From NCBI RefSeq assembly GCF_018614585.1, contig NZ_JAGGOI010000014.1:1-64000 (forward strand): a DNA stretch of 64,000 nt. The letters run 5' to 3'. Position 1 is the first letter of the stretch. Every line of letters begins with the position of its first letter. Both the position numbers and the translations under genes were made by a program. This stretch comes from Streptomyces sp. ISL-1. Lineage in GTDB: Bacteria; Actinomycetota; Actinomycetes; Streptomycetales; Streptomycetaceae. The notes under the pieces were generated by a model. It was not told the DNA's origin. It searched no databases and saw only the letters and a program-made list of their open reading frames with translations. Positions 20,094-30,175 of this stretch are shown here, in pieces.

Positions 20094-20894
20094 ATGGACA
20101 ACATGAGCAGGACGCGGAGCAGCAGGGCGAAATCGGGCGACGGCACGCTCATCGCGTATGAACAGCGAGGAGAGGGGCCGCCGGTCGTTCTGGTCGGCGG
20201 GGCGCTGTGCACGGCGGCGAGCGACGCGCCGCTGGCCGCGCTACTCGCGCCGCAGTTCAGCGTGTTCACCTACGACCGGCGCGGCCGGGGTGCGAGCGGT
20301 GACACCGCGCCGTACTCCGTGGAGCGCGAGATCGAGGATCTCGCGGCAGTCATCGCCCAGGCGGACGGCGGCGCCTTTGTGCACGGTATGTCCTCGGGCG
20401 CCGAGCTGGTGCTGAGGGCGGCGACTGCGGGGCTGCCGATCACTCAACTCTCGGTCTACGAGCCGCCGTTCGTGACCAGCGCGACGGCCGGAGCGGAGCC
20501 TGCCGCGTACGTCGGCAGGCTGCGCGATCTGGTGGCGCAGGGGCGGCGCGGCGATGCGCTCGCGCTCTTCCTGACGGAGGTCGGGACGCCGGCCGAGGCC
20601 ATCGAGGGAATGCGGCAGACCCCGATGTGGGCCGAGCTGGAGGCGGTGGCGCACACCCTCGCCTATGACCACGAGATCATGGGCGCCGGCCTGGTCCCCG
20701 TCGACCGGCTGCGCGGGCTCCAGACCCGCGTGATGGTCGTCGACGGCGGCGCGAGCCCGGCCTGGCTGCGGGAGGCGGCGCGCGCCGTGGCCGACGCCCT
20801 GCCGCACGGCCGGCACCGCACGCTGACCGGCCAGACGCACGAGGTGGCGCCGCAGGTGCTGGCCCCGCTGCTGACGGAGTTCTTCGCCGCCTAG
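20094..20894 (+). CDS. Alpha/beta-fold hydrolase
   Basis: The protein (266 aa from ATG 20094; an internal ATG at 20103 is also possible) has the hydrolase core. VVLVGGALCTAA is the oxyanion-region strand, FTYDRRGRGASGDT follows, and VHGMSSGAELVLRAA is the nucleophile elbow with Ser in GMSSG. A late Asp lies in MVVDGG, and the catalytic His is in GQTHEVAP. The substrate is not evident. The gene lies between the DUF427 gene and the convergent mnmA. Confidence 0.9.
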   Translation: MDNMSRTRSSRAKSGDGTLIAYEQRGEGPPVVLVGGALCTAASDAPLAALLAPQFSVFTYDRRGRGASGDTAPYSVEREIEDLAAVIAQADGGAFVHGMSSGAELVLRAATAGLPITQLSVYEPPFVTSATAGAEPAAYVGRLRDLVAQGRRGDALALFLTEVGTPAEAIEGMRQTPMWAELEAVAHTLAYDHEIMGAGLVPVDRLRGLQTRVMVVDGGASPAWLREAARAVADALPHGRHRTLTGQTHEVAPQVLAPLLTEFFAA

Positions 20895-20930
20895 CCGTCC
20901 ACGCTCAGGTTCCGGCGGGTTCAGGCGGGT

Positions 20931-22058
20931 TCAGGCCACAGACGCGGCGGCCCGCTCGGTCGTCGCGATCGTCGCCGAGCCGACCACACGTGTGCCGTCG
21001 TAGAGCACGATCGCCTGGCCGGGCGCCACTCCCCGCACCGGCTCCGCGAAGGACACCTGGAGCTCGTCGCCGACCAGCTCGGCGGTCACCGGGCTCTCGC
21101 CGCCGTGGGCGCGCAGCTGCGCGGTGTACGTCCCCGGGCCGGCCGGAGCCGTCCCGCACCAGCGGGGCTTGATCGCGGTCAGGGCCGTGACGTCCAATGC
21201 CTCGACCGGGCCGACCGTCACCGTGTTGTTCACCGGTGAGATGTCGAGGACGTAGCGCGGCTTGCCGTCGGGGGCGGGGTGGCCGATCCGCAGGCCCTTG
21301 CGCTGGCCGATGGTGAAACCGAAGGCGCCGTCATGCGTGCCCAGCTTCGATCCCGACTCGTCGACGATGTCGCCCTCAGCCGTGCCCAGGCGCGACGTGA
21401 GGAAGCCCTGGGTGTCGCCGTCGGCGATGAAGCAGATGTCGTGGCTGTCGGGCTTCTTGGCGACCGCGAGTCCCCTGCGCTCGGCCTCCGCCCGGATCTC
21501 GCCCTTGGTGGTGAGGGTGTCGCCGAGCGGGAACATGGCATGCGCGAGCTGGCGCTCGTCGAGCACCCCGAGGACATACGACTGGTCCTTGGCCATGTCG
21601 CTGGCGCGGTGCAGCTCGCGGCCGCCGTCCTCGCCGATGACGACCGTGGCGTAGTGGCCGGTGCACACCGCGTCGAAGCCGAGAGCCAGCGCCTTGTCCA
21701 GCAGCGCCGCGAACTTGATCTTCTCGTTGCAGCGGAGGCAGGGGTTGGGGGTACGGCCGGCCTCGTACTCGGCGATGAAGTCCTCGACCACGTCCTCGCG
21801 GAAACGCTCGGCGAGATCCCAGACGTAGAAGGGGATGCCGATGACGTCCGCGGCACGGCGGGCGTCGCGCGAGTCCTCGATGGTGCAACAGCCGCGCGCG
21901 CCCGTACGGAAGGACTGCGGGTTCGCGGACAGGGCCAGGTGCACACCGGTGACATCGTGTCCGGCCTCGGCGGCGCGGGCGGCGGCGACGGCGGAGTCCA
22001 CGCCGCCGGACATCGCGGCGAGTACTCGGAGGGGGCGCTGGGGAGTCTGAGGAGTCAT
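20931..22058 (-). CDS. mnmA: tRNA-specific 2-thiouridylase
   Basis: MnmA inserts sulfur at C2 of the wobble uridine in tRNA for Lys, Glu and Gln. This 375-aa enzyme has the PP-loop [17 protein letters not shown] near the N-terminus. Its two catalytic cysteines lie in [13 protein letters not shown] and [12 protein letters not shown]-terminal beta domains end the protein. The start is ATG 22058; upstream in-frame sequence is not conserved-looking. The cysteine desulfurase gene at 22836-23999 lies close by on the same strand and could supply the persulfide sulfur. Confidence 0.96.
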   Translation of the reverse strand: MTPQTPQRPLRVLAAMSGGVDSAVAAARAAEAGHDVTGVHLALSANPQSFRTGARGCCTIEDSRDARRAADVIGIPFYVWDLAERFREDVVEDFIAEYEAGRTPNPCLRCNEKIKFAALLDKALALGFDAVCTGHYATVVIGEDGGRELHRASDMAKDQSYVLGVLDERQLAHAMFPLGDTLTTKGEIRAEAERRGLAVAKKPDSHDICFIADGDTQGFLTSRLGTAEGDIVDESGSKLGTHDGAFGFTIGQRKGLRIGHPAPDGKPRYVLDISPVNNTVTVGPVEALDVTALTAIKPRWCGTAPAGPGTYTAQLRAHGGESPVTAELVGDELQVSFAEPVRGVAPGQAIVLYDGTRVVGSATIATTERAAASVA

Positions 22059-22119
22059 AGCTCTACCAGGGTAAGGGGCTCCGGGAACCGAAAGCTCGCG
22101 AGTATGCGTTGGGCATCGC

Positions 22120-22839
22120 ATGGGGAGCGAATCGAAGCGCGGCGGCAAGCGGGGCAAGGGTCGGGGCGTCAGTAGGCGGGCCGTGCTGATCGGCGGAGGG
22201 GCCGTGGTGCTCGGCGTGGGCGTGCTGGCGCAGGACGAGCTGCGTCGTGCCTGGTGGAAGCTCCCGGGGATGGCGAAGCCGCGCAAGGAGGGTGAGCTCG
22301 ACCATCTTGGCGCGGAGTGGACGGCGGCCTCGCGGGCGAACTGGCGGCTGGCGGACCGGCCCGACGACTACCGCATCGACCGAGTGATCATCCATGTCGT
22401 CCAGGGCAGCTATCCGACGGCCCTGAGGGTCTTCAAGAACCCCGGGCACGGCGCTGCGACGCACTATGTCGTACGCAAGGACGGGCATGTGGCACAGATG
22501 ATCCGAGAGCTGGATGTGGCGTTCCACGCGGGGAACCGCTCGTACAACGAACGCAGCATCGGCATAGAGCACGAGGGTTTTGTGGACCGGCCGGCCGGTT
22601 TCACGGACGCGATGTACCGGGGTTCGGCGCAGCTGACGGCGGGGATCTGTGTGCGGTACGACATACCCGCCGACCGCGAGCACATCATCGGGCATGTGGA
22701 GGTGCCGGGGACGGACCACACCGATCCCGGGCCGCACTGGGACTGGAACCGCTATCTCGCCCTCGTACGCAAGGCTCTGCCGACGGCGCGCGTGGCCGCC
22801 CAGTCCAAGGCGGCCCAGTCCGAGGCGTCGGCGCGCTAG
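22120..22839 (+). CDS. Exported N-acetylmuramoyl-L-alanine amidase (PGRP/amidase_2 type)
   Basis: This 239-aa protein begins with a lysine/arginine-rich region, then [20 protein letters not shown], a probable Tat or Sec signal to about residue 45. The amidase domain shows [16 protein letters not shown] (first zinc His), [30 protein letters not shown] and [20 protein letters not shown] (later zinc ligands). It should cleave the amide between MurNAc and the peptide stem, in cell-wall turnover. It is divergent from mnmA across 61 bp, which suggests a very short leader. Its TAG shares the bases CTAG (22836-22839) with the stop of the convergent cysteine desulfurase gene. Confidence 0.92.
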   Translation: MGSESKRGGKRGKGRGVSRRAVLIGGGAVVLGVGVLAQDELRRAWWKLPGMAKPRKEGELDHLGAEWTAASRANWRLADRPDDYRIDRVIIHVVQGSYPTALRVFKNPGHGAATHYVVRKDGHVAQMIRELDVAFHAGNRSYNERSIGIEHEGFVDRPAGFTDAMYRGSAQLTAGICVRYDIPADREHIIGHVEVPGTDHTDPGPHWDWNRYLALVRKALPTARVAAQSKAAQSEASAR

Positions 22840-23999
22840 CTGAGCCCTGCCGTACGGGCCCGTTCCACGGCGGGGCCGATGGCCTCGGCGACCGCGTCGA
22901 CATCCGCCTTGGTGGAGGTGTGGCCGAGGCTGAACCGCAGGGTGCCGCGGGCAAGGTCCGGGTCGCTGCCGGCTGCAAGCAGTACGTGGCTGGGCTGCGC
23001 GACGCCGGCCGTGCAGGCGGAGCCCGTGGAGCATTCGATGCCCTGGGCGTCGAGGAGCAGAAGCAGGGAGTCGCCTTCGCAGCCGGGGAAAGTGAAGTGC
23101 GCGTTGGCGGGGAGACGGTCGTCCGGGTCGCCGCCGAGGATCGCGTCCGGGACTGCCCTGCGCACCGCCCGGACGAGTTCGTCGCGCAGTGCGCCGATGT
23201 CACGGGCGAAGTCCTCGCGGCGCTCGGCAGCTATGCGGCCGGCCACGGCGAAGGCGGCGATCGCGGGGGTATCGAGGGTGCCGGAGCGGACATGGCGCTC
23301 CTGGCCTCCGCCGTGCAGGACGGGGACGGGGGTGTACTCCCGGCCGAGCAGCAGCGCGCCGATGCCGTACGGTCCGCCGATCTTGTGTCCGGAAACGGTC
23401 ATGGCGGCGAGGCCCGACGCGGCGAAGTCGACGTCGAGCTGCCCGAAGGCCTGCACCGCGTCGGCGTGCAGCGGGACGTCGAACTCCCCTGCCACGGCTG
23501 ACAGTTCCTTGACCGGCATGACGGTGCCGATCTCGTTGTTGGCCCACATCACGGTGGCCAGCGCGACATCGTCGGGGTTGCGCTCGATGGCTTCGCGCAG
23601 GGCCTTGGGGTGCACCCGTCCGTGCGCGTCCACGGGCAGATACTCGACGTTCGCGCCCTCGTGCTCGCCGAGCCAGTCGACGGCGTCCAGGACGGCGTGG
23701 TGCTCGACGGGGCTGGCCAGCACCCGGGTCCTTGCCGGGTCGGCGTCGCGTCGCTGCCAGTACAGGCCCTTCACGGCGAGGTTGTCGGCCTCGGTGCCGC
23801 CGGAGGTGAAGACCACCTCGCTGGGCCGCGCGCCGAGCGCCTCGGCGAGGGTCTCGCGGGCCTCCTCGACGGCGCGGCGGGCGCGGCGCCCGGCGGCGTG
23901 CAGCGCGGAGGCGTTGCCGGTGACGGTGAGCTGCGCGCTCATCGCCTCGACGGCCTCCGGCAGCATGGGAGTGGTCGCAGCGTGGTCGAGGTAAGCCAT
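22836..23999 (-). CDS. Cysteine desulfurase (IscS/NifS family)
   Basis: This PLP enzyme takes sulfur from cysteine and passes it as persulfide to partners such as MnmA or Fe-S scaffolds. The 387-aa protein starts [20 protein letters not shown] at ATG 23999; an ATG eight codons earlier is less likely. It contains [11 protein letters not shown], the PLP lysine in [16 protein letters not shown], and the mobile catalytic Cys in [18 protein letters not shown]. In this window mnmA is the natural partner. Confidence 0.94.
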   Translation of the reverse strand: MAYLDHAATTPMLPEAVEAMSAQLTVTGNASALHAAGRRARRAVEEARETLAEALGARPSEVVFTSGGTEADNLAVKGLYWQRRDADPARTRVLASPVEHHAVLDAVDWLGEHEGANVEYLPVDAHGRVHPKALREAIERNPDDVALATVMWANNEIGTVMPVKELSAVAGEFDVPLHADAVQAFGQLDVDFAASGLAAMTVSGHKIGGPYGIGALLLGREYTPVPVLHGGGQERHVRSGTLDTPAIAAFAVAGRIAAERREDFARDIGALRDELVRAVRRAVPDAILGGDPDDRLPANAHFTFPGCEGDSLLLLLDAQGIECSTGSACTAGVAQPSHVLLAAGSDPDLARGTLRFSLGHTSTKADVDAVAEAIGPAVERARTAGLS

Positions 24000-24087
24000 G
24001 ATGGCCCCGATTCTACGAGGCACAGCGGGGGCGCGGACGCGGCGCAGGGGGGTACGGCCGTGCGGGGGCCGCTCCCTGCTGCGGGCA

Positions 24088-24423
24088 TCAGCCTCCGAAG
24101 CCCCAGACGACGGTTCCGTTCGCGGTGACGAGTACGGCGAGGACGGCCAGGTCGGCGATGCCGAGGGCGAGTCCGAGGAGGGCGCGGCCGCGGCGTGCGG
24201 TGCCGCGCCACAGAGAGATTCCGGCGAGGACGACGGCGGTCGGGCCGAGCAGGATGTTCATGACGAGCAGGCCTACGAGGCCGAGTACGAAGGCGGCGAC
24301 GGCCATGTCGTCGGCGTCCCGCCGGGCCTCGGGCCGGGCTTCAGGCCGCGCCTCGGGCCGGCCGGACCGGTTCCGGGCGCTGCTCTTGGTCAGTGCGTTT
24401 CGTGTGGTTGCGGTGAGTTGCAT
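24088..24423 (-). CDS. DUF4190-like small membrane protein (111 aa)
   Basis: After a basic 40-residue N-terminus containing a short PEAR repeat ([14 protein letters not shown]), there are two long hydrophobic stretches (about residues 41-65 and 78-102) with [16 protein letters not shown] between charged residues. This resembles DUF4190 proteins, whose two helices and short loop are common in Streptomyces. Function is unknown. The gene follows the 50-aa membrane-protein gene by 13 bp, so the pair is probably one operon facing the TetR gene. Confidence 0.75.
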   Translation of the reverse strand: MQLTATTRNALTKSSARNRSGRPEARPEARPEARRDADDMAVAAFVLGLVGLLVMNILLGPTAVVLAGISLWRGTARRGRALLGLALGIADLAVLAVLVTANGTVVWGFGG

Positions 24424-24436
24424 GGCGATTCCCCGG

Positions 24437-24589
24437 TCAGTGTCGGCGGGCGCGGCGCTCGCGCATGGCGAAGACGAGCAGCCATACGCCGATGGCGGCG
24501 CAGGCCACGAGAGATACGGAGAGGGGGAGTTGGACCACGGCGCCCAGCATGATTCCCAGCAGAAGGAGCGCTGCGACGAGGGCGATCAT
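24437..24589 (-). CDS. Very small membrane protein (50 aa)
   Basis: The start is ATG 24589 (MIALVAALLLLGIML), preceded by the good ribosome site AAAGGAAG. Residues 1-20 and 25-43 are hydrophobic, and the end is basic (RERRARRH), fitting a two-helix hairpin with its C-terminus inside. It is the first gene of a pair with the DUF4190-like gene. It shares the 111-bp region with the divergent FabR-like regulator, which is its most likely controller. Confidence 0.75.
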   Translation of the reverse strand: MIALVAALLLLGIMLGAVVQLPLSVSLVACAAIGVWLLVFAMRERRARRH

Positions 24590-24607
24590 CGGCTTCCTTT
24601 CAGATTT

Positions 24608-24619
24608 CCCAAATTTGGG
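24608..24619. promoter_or_regulatory. Palindrome CCCAAATTTGGG between the TetR gene and the small membrane-protein gene
   Basis: This perfect 12-bp palindrome is unusually AT-rich for the window. It is followed directly by TGAACACTTGTGAGTACG, which is an imperfect dyad. Together they sit about 20-40 bp from the start of the minus-strand gene and about 80 bp from the TetR start. That is the expected place for an autoregulatory TetR operator. Binding is inference. Confidence 0.5.
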
Positions 24620-24700
24620 TGAACACTTGTGAGTACGACTGTCCACTGACTGGCGAGTCTACTCTTCCCTTCTCGGGAGAACGGTTGTTTACTGAATGTT

Positions 24701-25321
24701 ATGAGTCACAGTCACACCGTCGGGGTCCGCCAGGCCCAGAAGCAGAAGACCCGTCAGGCCCTCCTGGACGCCGCGCTGCAGCTGCTCGAGGAACAGAGTC
24801 TGAGCAGCCTCGGCCTGCGTGAGGTGACCCGGGCGGTGGGAGTGGCGCCGACCGCGTTCTACCGGCACTTCCGGGATACGGCGGACCTCGGCGTAGCGCT
24901 CGTCGAGCAGACGCTCGGCAGCCTGCACGCCACGATCGGCGAGGCGCTCGCCGAGAGCGGTGACGGCGTACGTATCGACCGTACGGTCGCGCTGATCGCC
25001 GAGTTGGTGCGTACGTCCCCCGCGCATGTCCGCTTCATCGCCCGCGAGCGGCACGGCGGCGTGCAGCCCGTACGGGAGGCCATAGGCGCGCAACTGCGGC
25101 GGTTCGCCGACGAGGTTGCGGCGGCGTTCGCCCGGGAGCCGGAGGCGGCGGGGTGGAGCGAGGCGGATCTGAGGATGCTCGCGGGCGTGTACGTGGACCT
25201 GATGGTCATGACGGCCTGCGCGTTTCTGGAGGCCGGTCCGGAGGGCGAGGAGCAGGTCAGTTCTGCGGCGCGCCGTCAGTTGCGGCTGATGAGCCTCGGC
25301 CGCCGGCACTGGCTGGACTGA
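24701..25321 (+). CDS. TetR-family regulator resembling FabR
   Basis: This 206-aa protein opens VGVRQAQKQKTRQALLDAAL and has the helix-turn-helix LGLREVTRAVGVAPTAFYRH, then FRDTADLGVALVEQTLG. This closely follows the E. coli FabR N-terminus as I remember it. FabR-type proteins repress unsaturated fatty-acid genes in response to acyl-CoA or ACP, but here the divergent neighbours are two small membrane proteins, so the regulon may differ. The start is ATG 24701; the A/T-rich upstream region holds a palindrome. TetR family is firm, FabR-like subgroup probable. Confidence 0.88.
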   Translation: MSHSHTVGVRQAQKQKTRQALLDAALQLLEEQSLSSLGLREVTRAVGVAPTAFYRHFRDTADLGVALVEQTLGSLHATIGEALAESGDGVRIDRTVALIAELVRTSPAHVRFIARERHGGVQPVREAIGAQLRRFADEVAAAFAREPEAAGWSEADLRMLAGVYVDLMVMTACAFLEAGPEGEEQVSSAARRQLRLMSLGRRHWLD

Positions 25322-25394
25322 CGGCGCCGCCGCGTAGAGCCGGACCACTGCGGCAGCGGCACGGACCCGTACCGCGCCGGCCGGCCGGCCGCGT

Positions 25395-25688
25395 CTAGTC
25401 GTCCAGCAGGTGCGCCGCCAAAGTGTCGACGCGGGATTCGAAGACGTGCGGCTCATCGGCGTCGGTGACCGTGCCGGTCATGCCCGGCTCGCTGTCACCG
25501 GGGAAGAGGAAGCCGATCGCCCCGCCGGGCCGCAGATCAACAGTCACTTCGGAAGGGAACCACCGGGCGAGGTGCGCGGGTTGGGTGATGGCGTCCCAGA
25601 CCCGCCGGGGCGGATGCGCGAGCCGGCGTTCCATCCGTAGTGCGGTCCGCCCGTCCGCCGTGGTGAGGGTGTCGGAGTGCGGGTTCAT
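25395..25688 (-). CDS. Shortened SRPBCC (AHSA1/START-like) protein, 97 aa
   Basis: The start of the SRPBCC fold is clear: LRMERRLAHPPRRVWDAIT, PAHLARWFPSEVTVDLRPGG, then IGFLFPGDSEPGMTGTVTD and ADEPHVFE. Family members run to about 150-250 residues and continue with a hydrophobic strand carrying a WGDxxLRWEL-like motif. Here the sequence leaves the family after ADEPHVFE and stops nine or so residues after unrelated SRVDTLAAH. The C-terminal helix and the last strands are missing, so the gene is probably truncated, and the product may not fold. ATG 25688 overlaps the ArsR stop by one base (TGATG). Confidence 0.7.
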   Translation of the reverse strand: MNPHSDTLTTADGRTALRMERRLAHPPRRVWDAITQPAHLARWFPSEVTVDLRPGGAIGFLFPGDSEPGMTGTVTDADEPHVFESRVDTLAAHLLDD

Positions 25689-26002
25689 CAGGAGTCGTCC
25701 TCCATCGCGTCGAGATGCCGTTCGAGCCGGTCGAGGCTCCCGGACCACAGATGGCGGTAGTGCGCGAGCCACGCGTCGAGCTCCGCGAGGGGCTCGGGCG
25801 TCAGCTCGTACCAGCGGCGCTGTGCGTCCTGCCGGACCCGGACCAGTCCGGCCTCCCGCAGCACCCGCAGGTGCTTGGAGGTGCCGGGCTGGCTCAGGCC
25901 GAGCCGGTCGGTCAGCTCACCGACCAGATGCGGACGCTCGAGCAGCAGATCGAGGATCCTGCGCCGGCTCGGCTCCGCGAGCACGTCGAACGGTATGGGC
26001 AT
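25688..26002 (-). CDS. ArsR-family repressor (104 aa)
   Basis: The winged helix is textbook: FDVLAEPSRRRILDLLLERP, then LVGELTDRLGLSQPGTSKHLRVLREAGLVRV. No metal-binding cysteines are present (no CxC in the recognition helix), so it belongs to the metal-independent subgroup that is often paired with SRPBCC proteins. A palindrome sits just upstream of the start (26015-26040). The gene is translationally coupled to the SRPBCC remnant. Confidence 0.92.
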   Translation of the reverse strand: MPIPFDVLAEPSRRRILDLLLERPHLVGELTDRLGLSQPGTSKHLRVLREAGLVRVRQDAQRRWYELTPEPLAELDAWLAHYRHLWSGSLDRLERHLDAMEDDS

Positions 26003-26014
26003 ATCTCGAAAATA

Positions 26015-26040
26015 CCCTGCGGGTTATATACCCGCAAGGG
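26015..26040. promoter_or_regulatory. Palindromic operator upstream of the ArsR gene
   Basis: Arms TGCGGGT (26018-26024) and ACCCGCA (26030-26036) flank TATAT, with CCC and GGG outside (26015-26017 and 26038-26040). The AT centre reads TATATA on the minus strand and could be part of the -10 element. It lies 13-38 bp before the ArsR start, fitting an autoregulated operator. Confidence 0.65.
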
Positions 26041-26063
26041 AATGGAGATCAGCTCCGCGCGCA

Positions 26064-26912
26064 TCAGCCGCGCGGCGCCTTCGCCAACTGGCGCGACTGC
26101 GCCACCAGCCGGTCGGCGCTGTCCCAGACCTCCGCGTCCTCCTCCAGGAAACCGCCCGCCAGGTTGCGGGTCGCGATCGAGACCCGCAGCGGGCCCGGGG
26201 CGGGGCGGCACCGGACGTGCGTGGTGAGTTCGACCGTGGGGGTCCAGCCCTTCAGGCCCAGCTCGAACGACGTCGGCGGCAGCGCGTCGACCGTGAGCAG
26301 CAGCGAGAAGGGGTCCGCGTCACGGCCGTCCGCGAGGGAGAACCAGCCGCGCATCTCGCCCTTGCCGGAGGGCGCTCCCACGACCCAGCCGACGGTCGCC
26401 GGGTCCAGCTTGATGTTCAGCCGGTCCGTGATCGCCGAGCTGCCGGGGATCTTCGGCGCGGGGCCGTCGGACGGACCGAGACAGTCCTGAATCGCCGGCA
26501 TGACGGGCGGCTTCGCCGTCGTCCGTACGTCGTCGGGCAGCGTGTCCAGGTCCCCGTAGGTCGCGAGGACACGGATCCGCTCGATCTCGGCGCCGTCCTC
26601 CCCGTACTGGAGCAGCGAGGCCTGACCGGTGGACAGCGTGCGCCCGGTGCGTACGACGCTGGTGCGGATCACCGCGGGGCCCGGCTGGGACGCGCTCAGA
26701 TAGTGCGCCGAGACCGTGAACGGGTCGGGGTGGGGTAGCGCGTCGCCCAGCGCGCGGCCGAGGAGGGCCAGCAGATAGCCGCCGTTGACCGCGCTGATGA
26801 TGGTCCAGCCCGCCGAGAGTTCCGCGTCGTAGACGCCGGGTGCGCGCAGGGCTACAGCGGTGTCGCGGTCGAACTCACTGTCCCCGATGGATGCCTGAAC
26901 TGCCTGTGCCAT
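26064..26912 (-). CDS. Acyl-CoA thioesterase (double hotdog, TesB-like)
   Basis: This 282-aa protein has two hotdog halves. The first carries GWTIISAVNGGYLLALLGRA and FTVSAHYLSASQPGPAVIRT, and the second carries FSLLLTVDALPPTSFELGLK and TPTVELTTHVRCRPAPGPLR. This arrangement is typical of TesB-like thioesterases acting on acyl-CoA. The substrate chain length is unknown. The chosen start is ATG 26912 (MAQAVQASIGDS); an ATG at 26963 adds 17 residues of lower similarity, and neither has a clear ribosome site. Confidence 0.87.
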   Translation of the reverse strand: MAQAVQASIGDSEFDRDTAVALRAPGVYDAELSAGWTIISAVNGGYLLALLGRALGDALPHPDPFTVSAHYLSASQPGPAVIRTSVVRTGRTLSTGQASLLQYGEDGAEIERIRVLATYGDLDTLPDDVRTTAKPPVMPAIQDCLGPSDGPAPKIPGSSAITDRLNIKLDPATVGWVVGAPSGKGEMRGWFSLADGRDADPFSLLLTVDALPPTSFELGLKGWTPTVELTTHVRCRPAPGPLRVSIATRNLAGGFLEEDAEVWDSADRLVAQSRQLAKAPRG

Positions 26913-26990
26913 GACAGCACCGTACAACAGACAATTACTAAGCGGTAGCTTTTCTGATGCCATGGCCGGAGCCCGGGCCCCCGAGGCCGT

Positions 26991-27650
26991 CTAGCTCTCT
27001 TCGGCGGCCTCCGAGCGCCGGTTCCAGGCGCGTGGCGCCCGCCAGTGGAAACGCATCGCGAGCAGGCGCAGCACGAACGCGGTGACGACGGCGAGGCCAC
27101 TGGTGATCCCGCTCAGCGCGTCGAAGCGGATACAGAGCACGATCATGGTCGCGCCCACCATGGCGGGGACGGCGTAGAGATCGCGGTCCCAACGCAGCAG
27201 TGAGGGCACCTCGTTGGCCAGTACGTCGCGCAGCACGCCGCCGCCGACGGCGGTGGCGAGGCCGAGCGCGGCGGAGGCGGTCAGGCCCAGCCCGTACTCG
27301 TACGCCTTGACGGTGCCGGTGACGCAGAACAGCCCGAGGCCGGCGGCGTCGAAGACATTGACGCCGACCTGGATACGTTCGACATGCGGGTGCAGGAAGA
27401 ACACGAGGGCGCTCGCCACGAACGGCGTGAGGAAGTACCCGAGATCGGTGAAGGCGGCCGGCGGGACGGCCCCGATGATCAGGTCGCGAAGCAGCCCTCC
27501 GCCCAGCGCGGTGACCTCTGCGAGCACTGCGATACCGAAGACGTCGAAGTTCTTTCGTACGGCGAGCAGTGCGCCGGAGATCGCGAAGACGAAGATCCCG
27601 ACGAGGTCGAGTGCGTGCTGGACGGAGGGCGTGAACAGTTCTTGGAGCAC
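26991..27650 (-). CDS. TRIC-family (UPF0126) membrane channel protein
   Basis: This 219-aa protein begins at GTG 27650 and has about seven hydrophobic segments. The two repeats of the family are visible: LGGGLLRDLIIGAVPPAAF near residue 50 and VGGGVLRDVLANEVPSLLR near residue 137. Each carries the conserved GGGxxRD and proline. Bacterial TRIC proteins form trimeric monovalent-cation channels. The C-terminus is basic and cytoplasmic. It is separated by only 18 bp from the next minus-strand gene upstream (the ATPase ending at 27669), so it may share that transcript. Confidence 0.92.
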   Translation of the reverse strand: MLQELFTPSVQHALDLVGIFVFAISGALLAVRKNFDVFGIAVLAEVTALGGGLLRDLIIGAVPPAAFTDLGYFLTPFVASALVFFLHPHVERIQVGVNVFDAAGLGLFCVTGTVKAYEYGLGLTASAALGLATAVGGGVLRDVLANEVPSLLRWDRDLYAVPAMVGATMIVLCIRFDALSGITSGLAVVTAFVLRLLAMRFHWRAPRAWNRRSEAAEES

Positions 27651-27668
27651 CGGACGATTGTGCCGGTT

Positions 27669-29024
<1,356 letters not shown>

Positions 29025-29044
29025 CTCGGAATCCTTTGTCTCAC

Positions 29045-30175
29045 TCAAAGCTTCGGCGCAATCTCTTCGGTCCAGATCCGCGTGCGGTCCTCCTGCGACA
29101 TGTGGCAGGCCGAGTGGTGCCGGCTGCCGACCTCCCGAAGCTCGGGCCGCTCGGTGCGGGTGATCCCGCCCTTGGGCACATCGGCGTACGGGCAACGCGG
29201 GTGGAAAGCACAGCCACTGGGGATGCTGATCAGGCTGGGCGGGGATCCCTTGACCGGGATGAGGCGCTCGGTCTGGTCGCGGTCGATGCGCGGCATCGAG
29301 CCCAGCAGGCCCCAGGTGTAGGGGTGCTGCGGCTCGTAGAAGACCTTCTCGGCCGGACCGCGCTCGACGCAGCGGCCGCCGTACATCACCAGGATGTCGT
29401 CGGCCAGCTCTGCGACGACGCCGAGGTCGTGGGTGATGATGATGACCGCGGAGCCGAACTCCTTCTGCAGATCCCGGATCAGGTCGAGGATCTGCGCCTG
29501 GACGGTGACGTCCAGCGCGGTGGTCGGCTCGTCCGCGATGAGCAGCTCGGGGTTGTTGACCAGAGCCATCGCGATCATCGCGCGCTGGCGCATACCGCCG
29601 GAGAACTCGTGCGGGTAACTGTCCACCCGCTTGTGGGGCTCCGGGATACCCACCCGGTCCAGCAGCTCGACGGCCCGCTTCAGGGCGGTCTTCTTGTCCA
29701 CCTTGTTGTGGACCAGGTACGCCTCGCTGATCTGCTTGCCGATGGTGAAGTACGGATGCATCGCGGACAGCGGATCCTGGAAGATCATCGCCATGTCACG
29801 GCCGCGCAGCCGGCGTACCTCGTCCGGGTCGGCGGTCAGCAGTTCCTTGCCGTTCAGCCAGATCTCACCGGAGAGGTGCGCCTTTTGCCGGCCGTACTGA
29901 CCGACCCGGTGCAGGCCCATGATGCCGAGCGAGGTCACCGACTTGCCGGAGCCCGACTCGCCCACGATGCCGAGGGTCTTGCCCTTCTCCAGCGTGAAGG
30001 AGAGTCCGTCGACCGACTTCACAAGTCCGTCGTCGGTCGGGAAGTGCACCTGCAGGTCGCGTACTTCGAGGAAGGCGGTGGAGGGGGCCGAGCCCGCGGA
30101 GACGGGCTCGCCGACGGCGCCGGTCTTCGTCAGGGGGGATACGGGGGTCTCCCCCGGGACTGGCACCGCGGTCAT
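29045..30175 (-). CDS. Peptide ABC transporter ATP-binding protein (OppD/DppD type)
   Basis: This 376-aa ATPase carries [18 protein letters not shown] (Walker A), [16 protein letters not shown] (signature), [14 protein letters not shown] (Walker B) and [10 protein letters not shown], with the C-terminal peptide-transporter extension [14 protein letters not shown]. It pairs with the OppF-like ATPase 20 bp downstream. Its ATG 30175 overlaps the end of the OppB-like permease by four bases, so the two are translationally coupled. Confidence 0.96.
   Translation of the reverse strand: MTAVPVPGETPVSPLTKTGAVGEPVSAGSAPSTAFLEVRDLQVHFPTDDGLVKSVDGLSFTLEKGKTLGIVGESGSGKSVTSLGIMGLHRVGQYGRQKAHLSGEIWLNGKELLTADPDEVRRLRGRDMAMIFQDPLSAMHPYFTIGKQISEAYLVHNKVDKKTALKRAVELLDRVGIPEPHKRVDSYPHEFSGGMRQRAMIAMALVNNPELLIADEPTTALDVTVQAQILDLIRDLQKEFGSAVIIITHDLGVVAELADDILVMYGGRCVERGPAEKVFYEPQHPYTWGLLGSMPRIDRDQTERLIPVKGSPPSLISIPSGCAFHPRCPYADVPKGGITRTERPELREVGSRHHSACHMSQEDRTRIWTEEIAPKL

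Noticed and set aside
24620..24640. Second TetR operator (GAACACTTGTGAGTAC)
   Set aside because: The dyad is imperfect; it is mentioned with the palindrome but not listed as a separate site.
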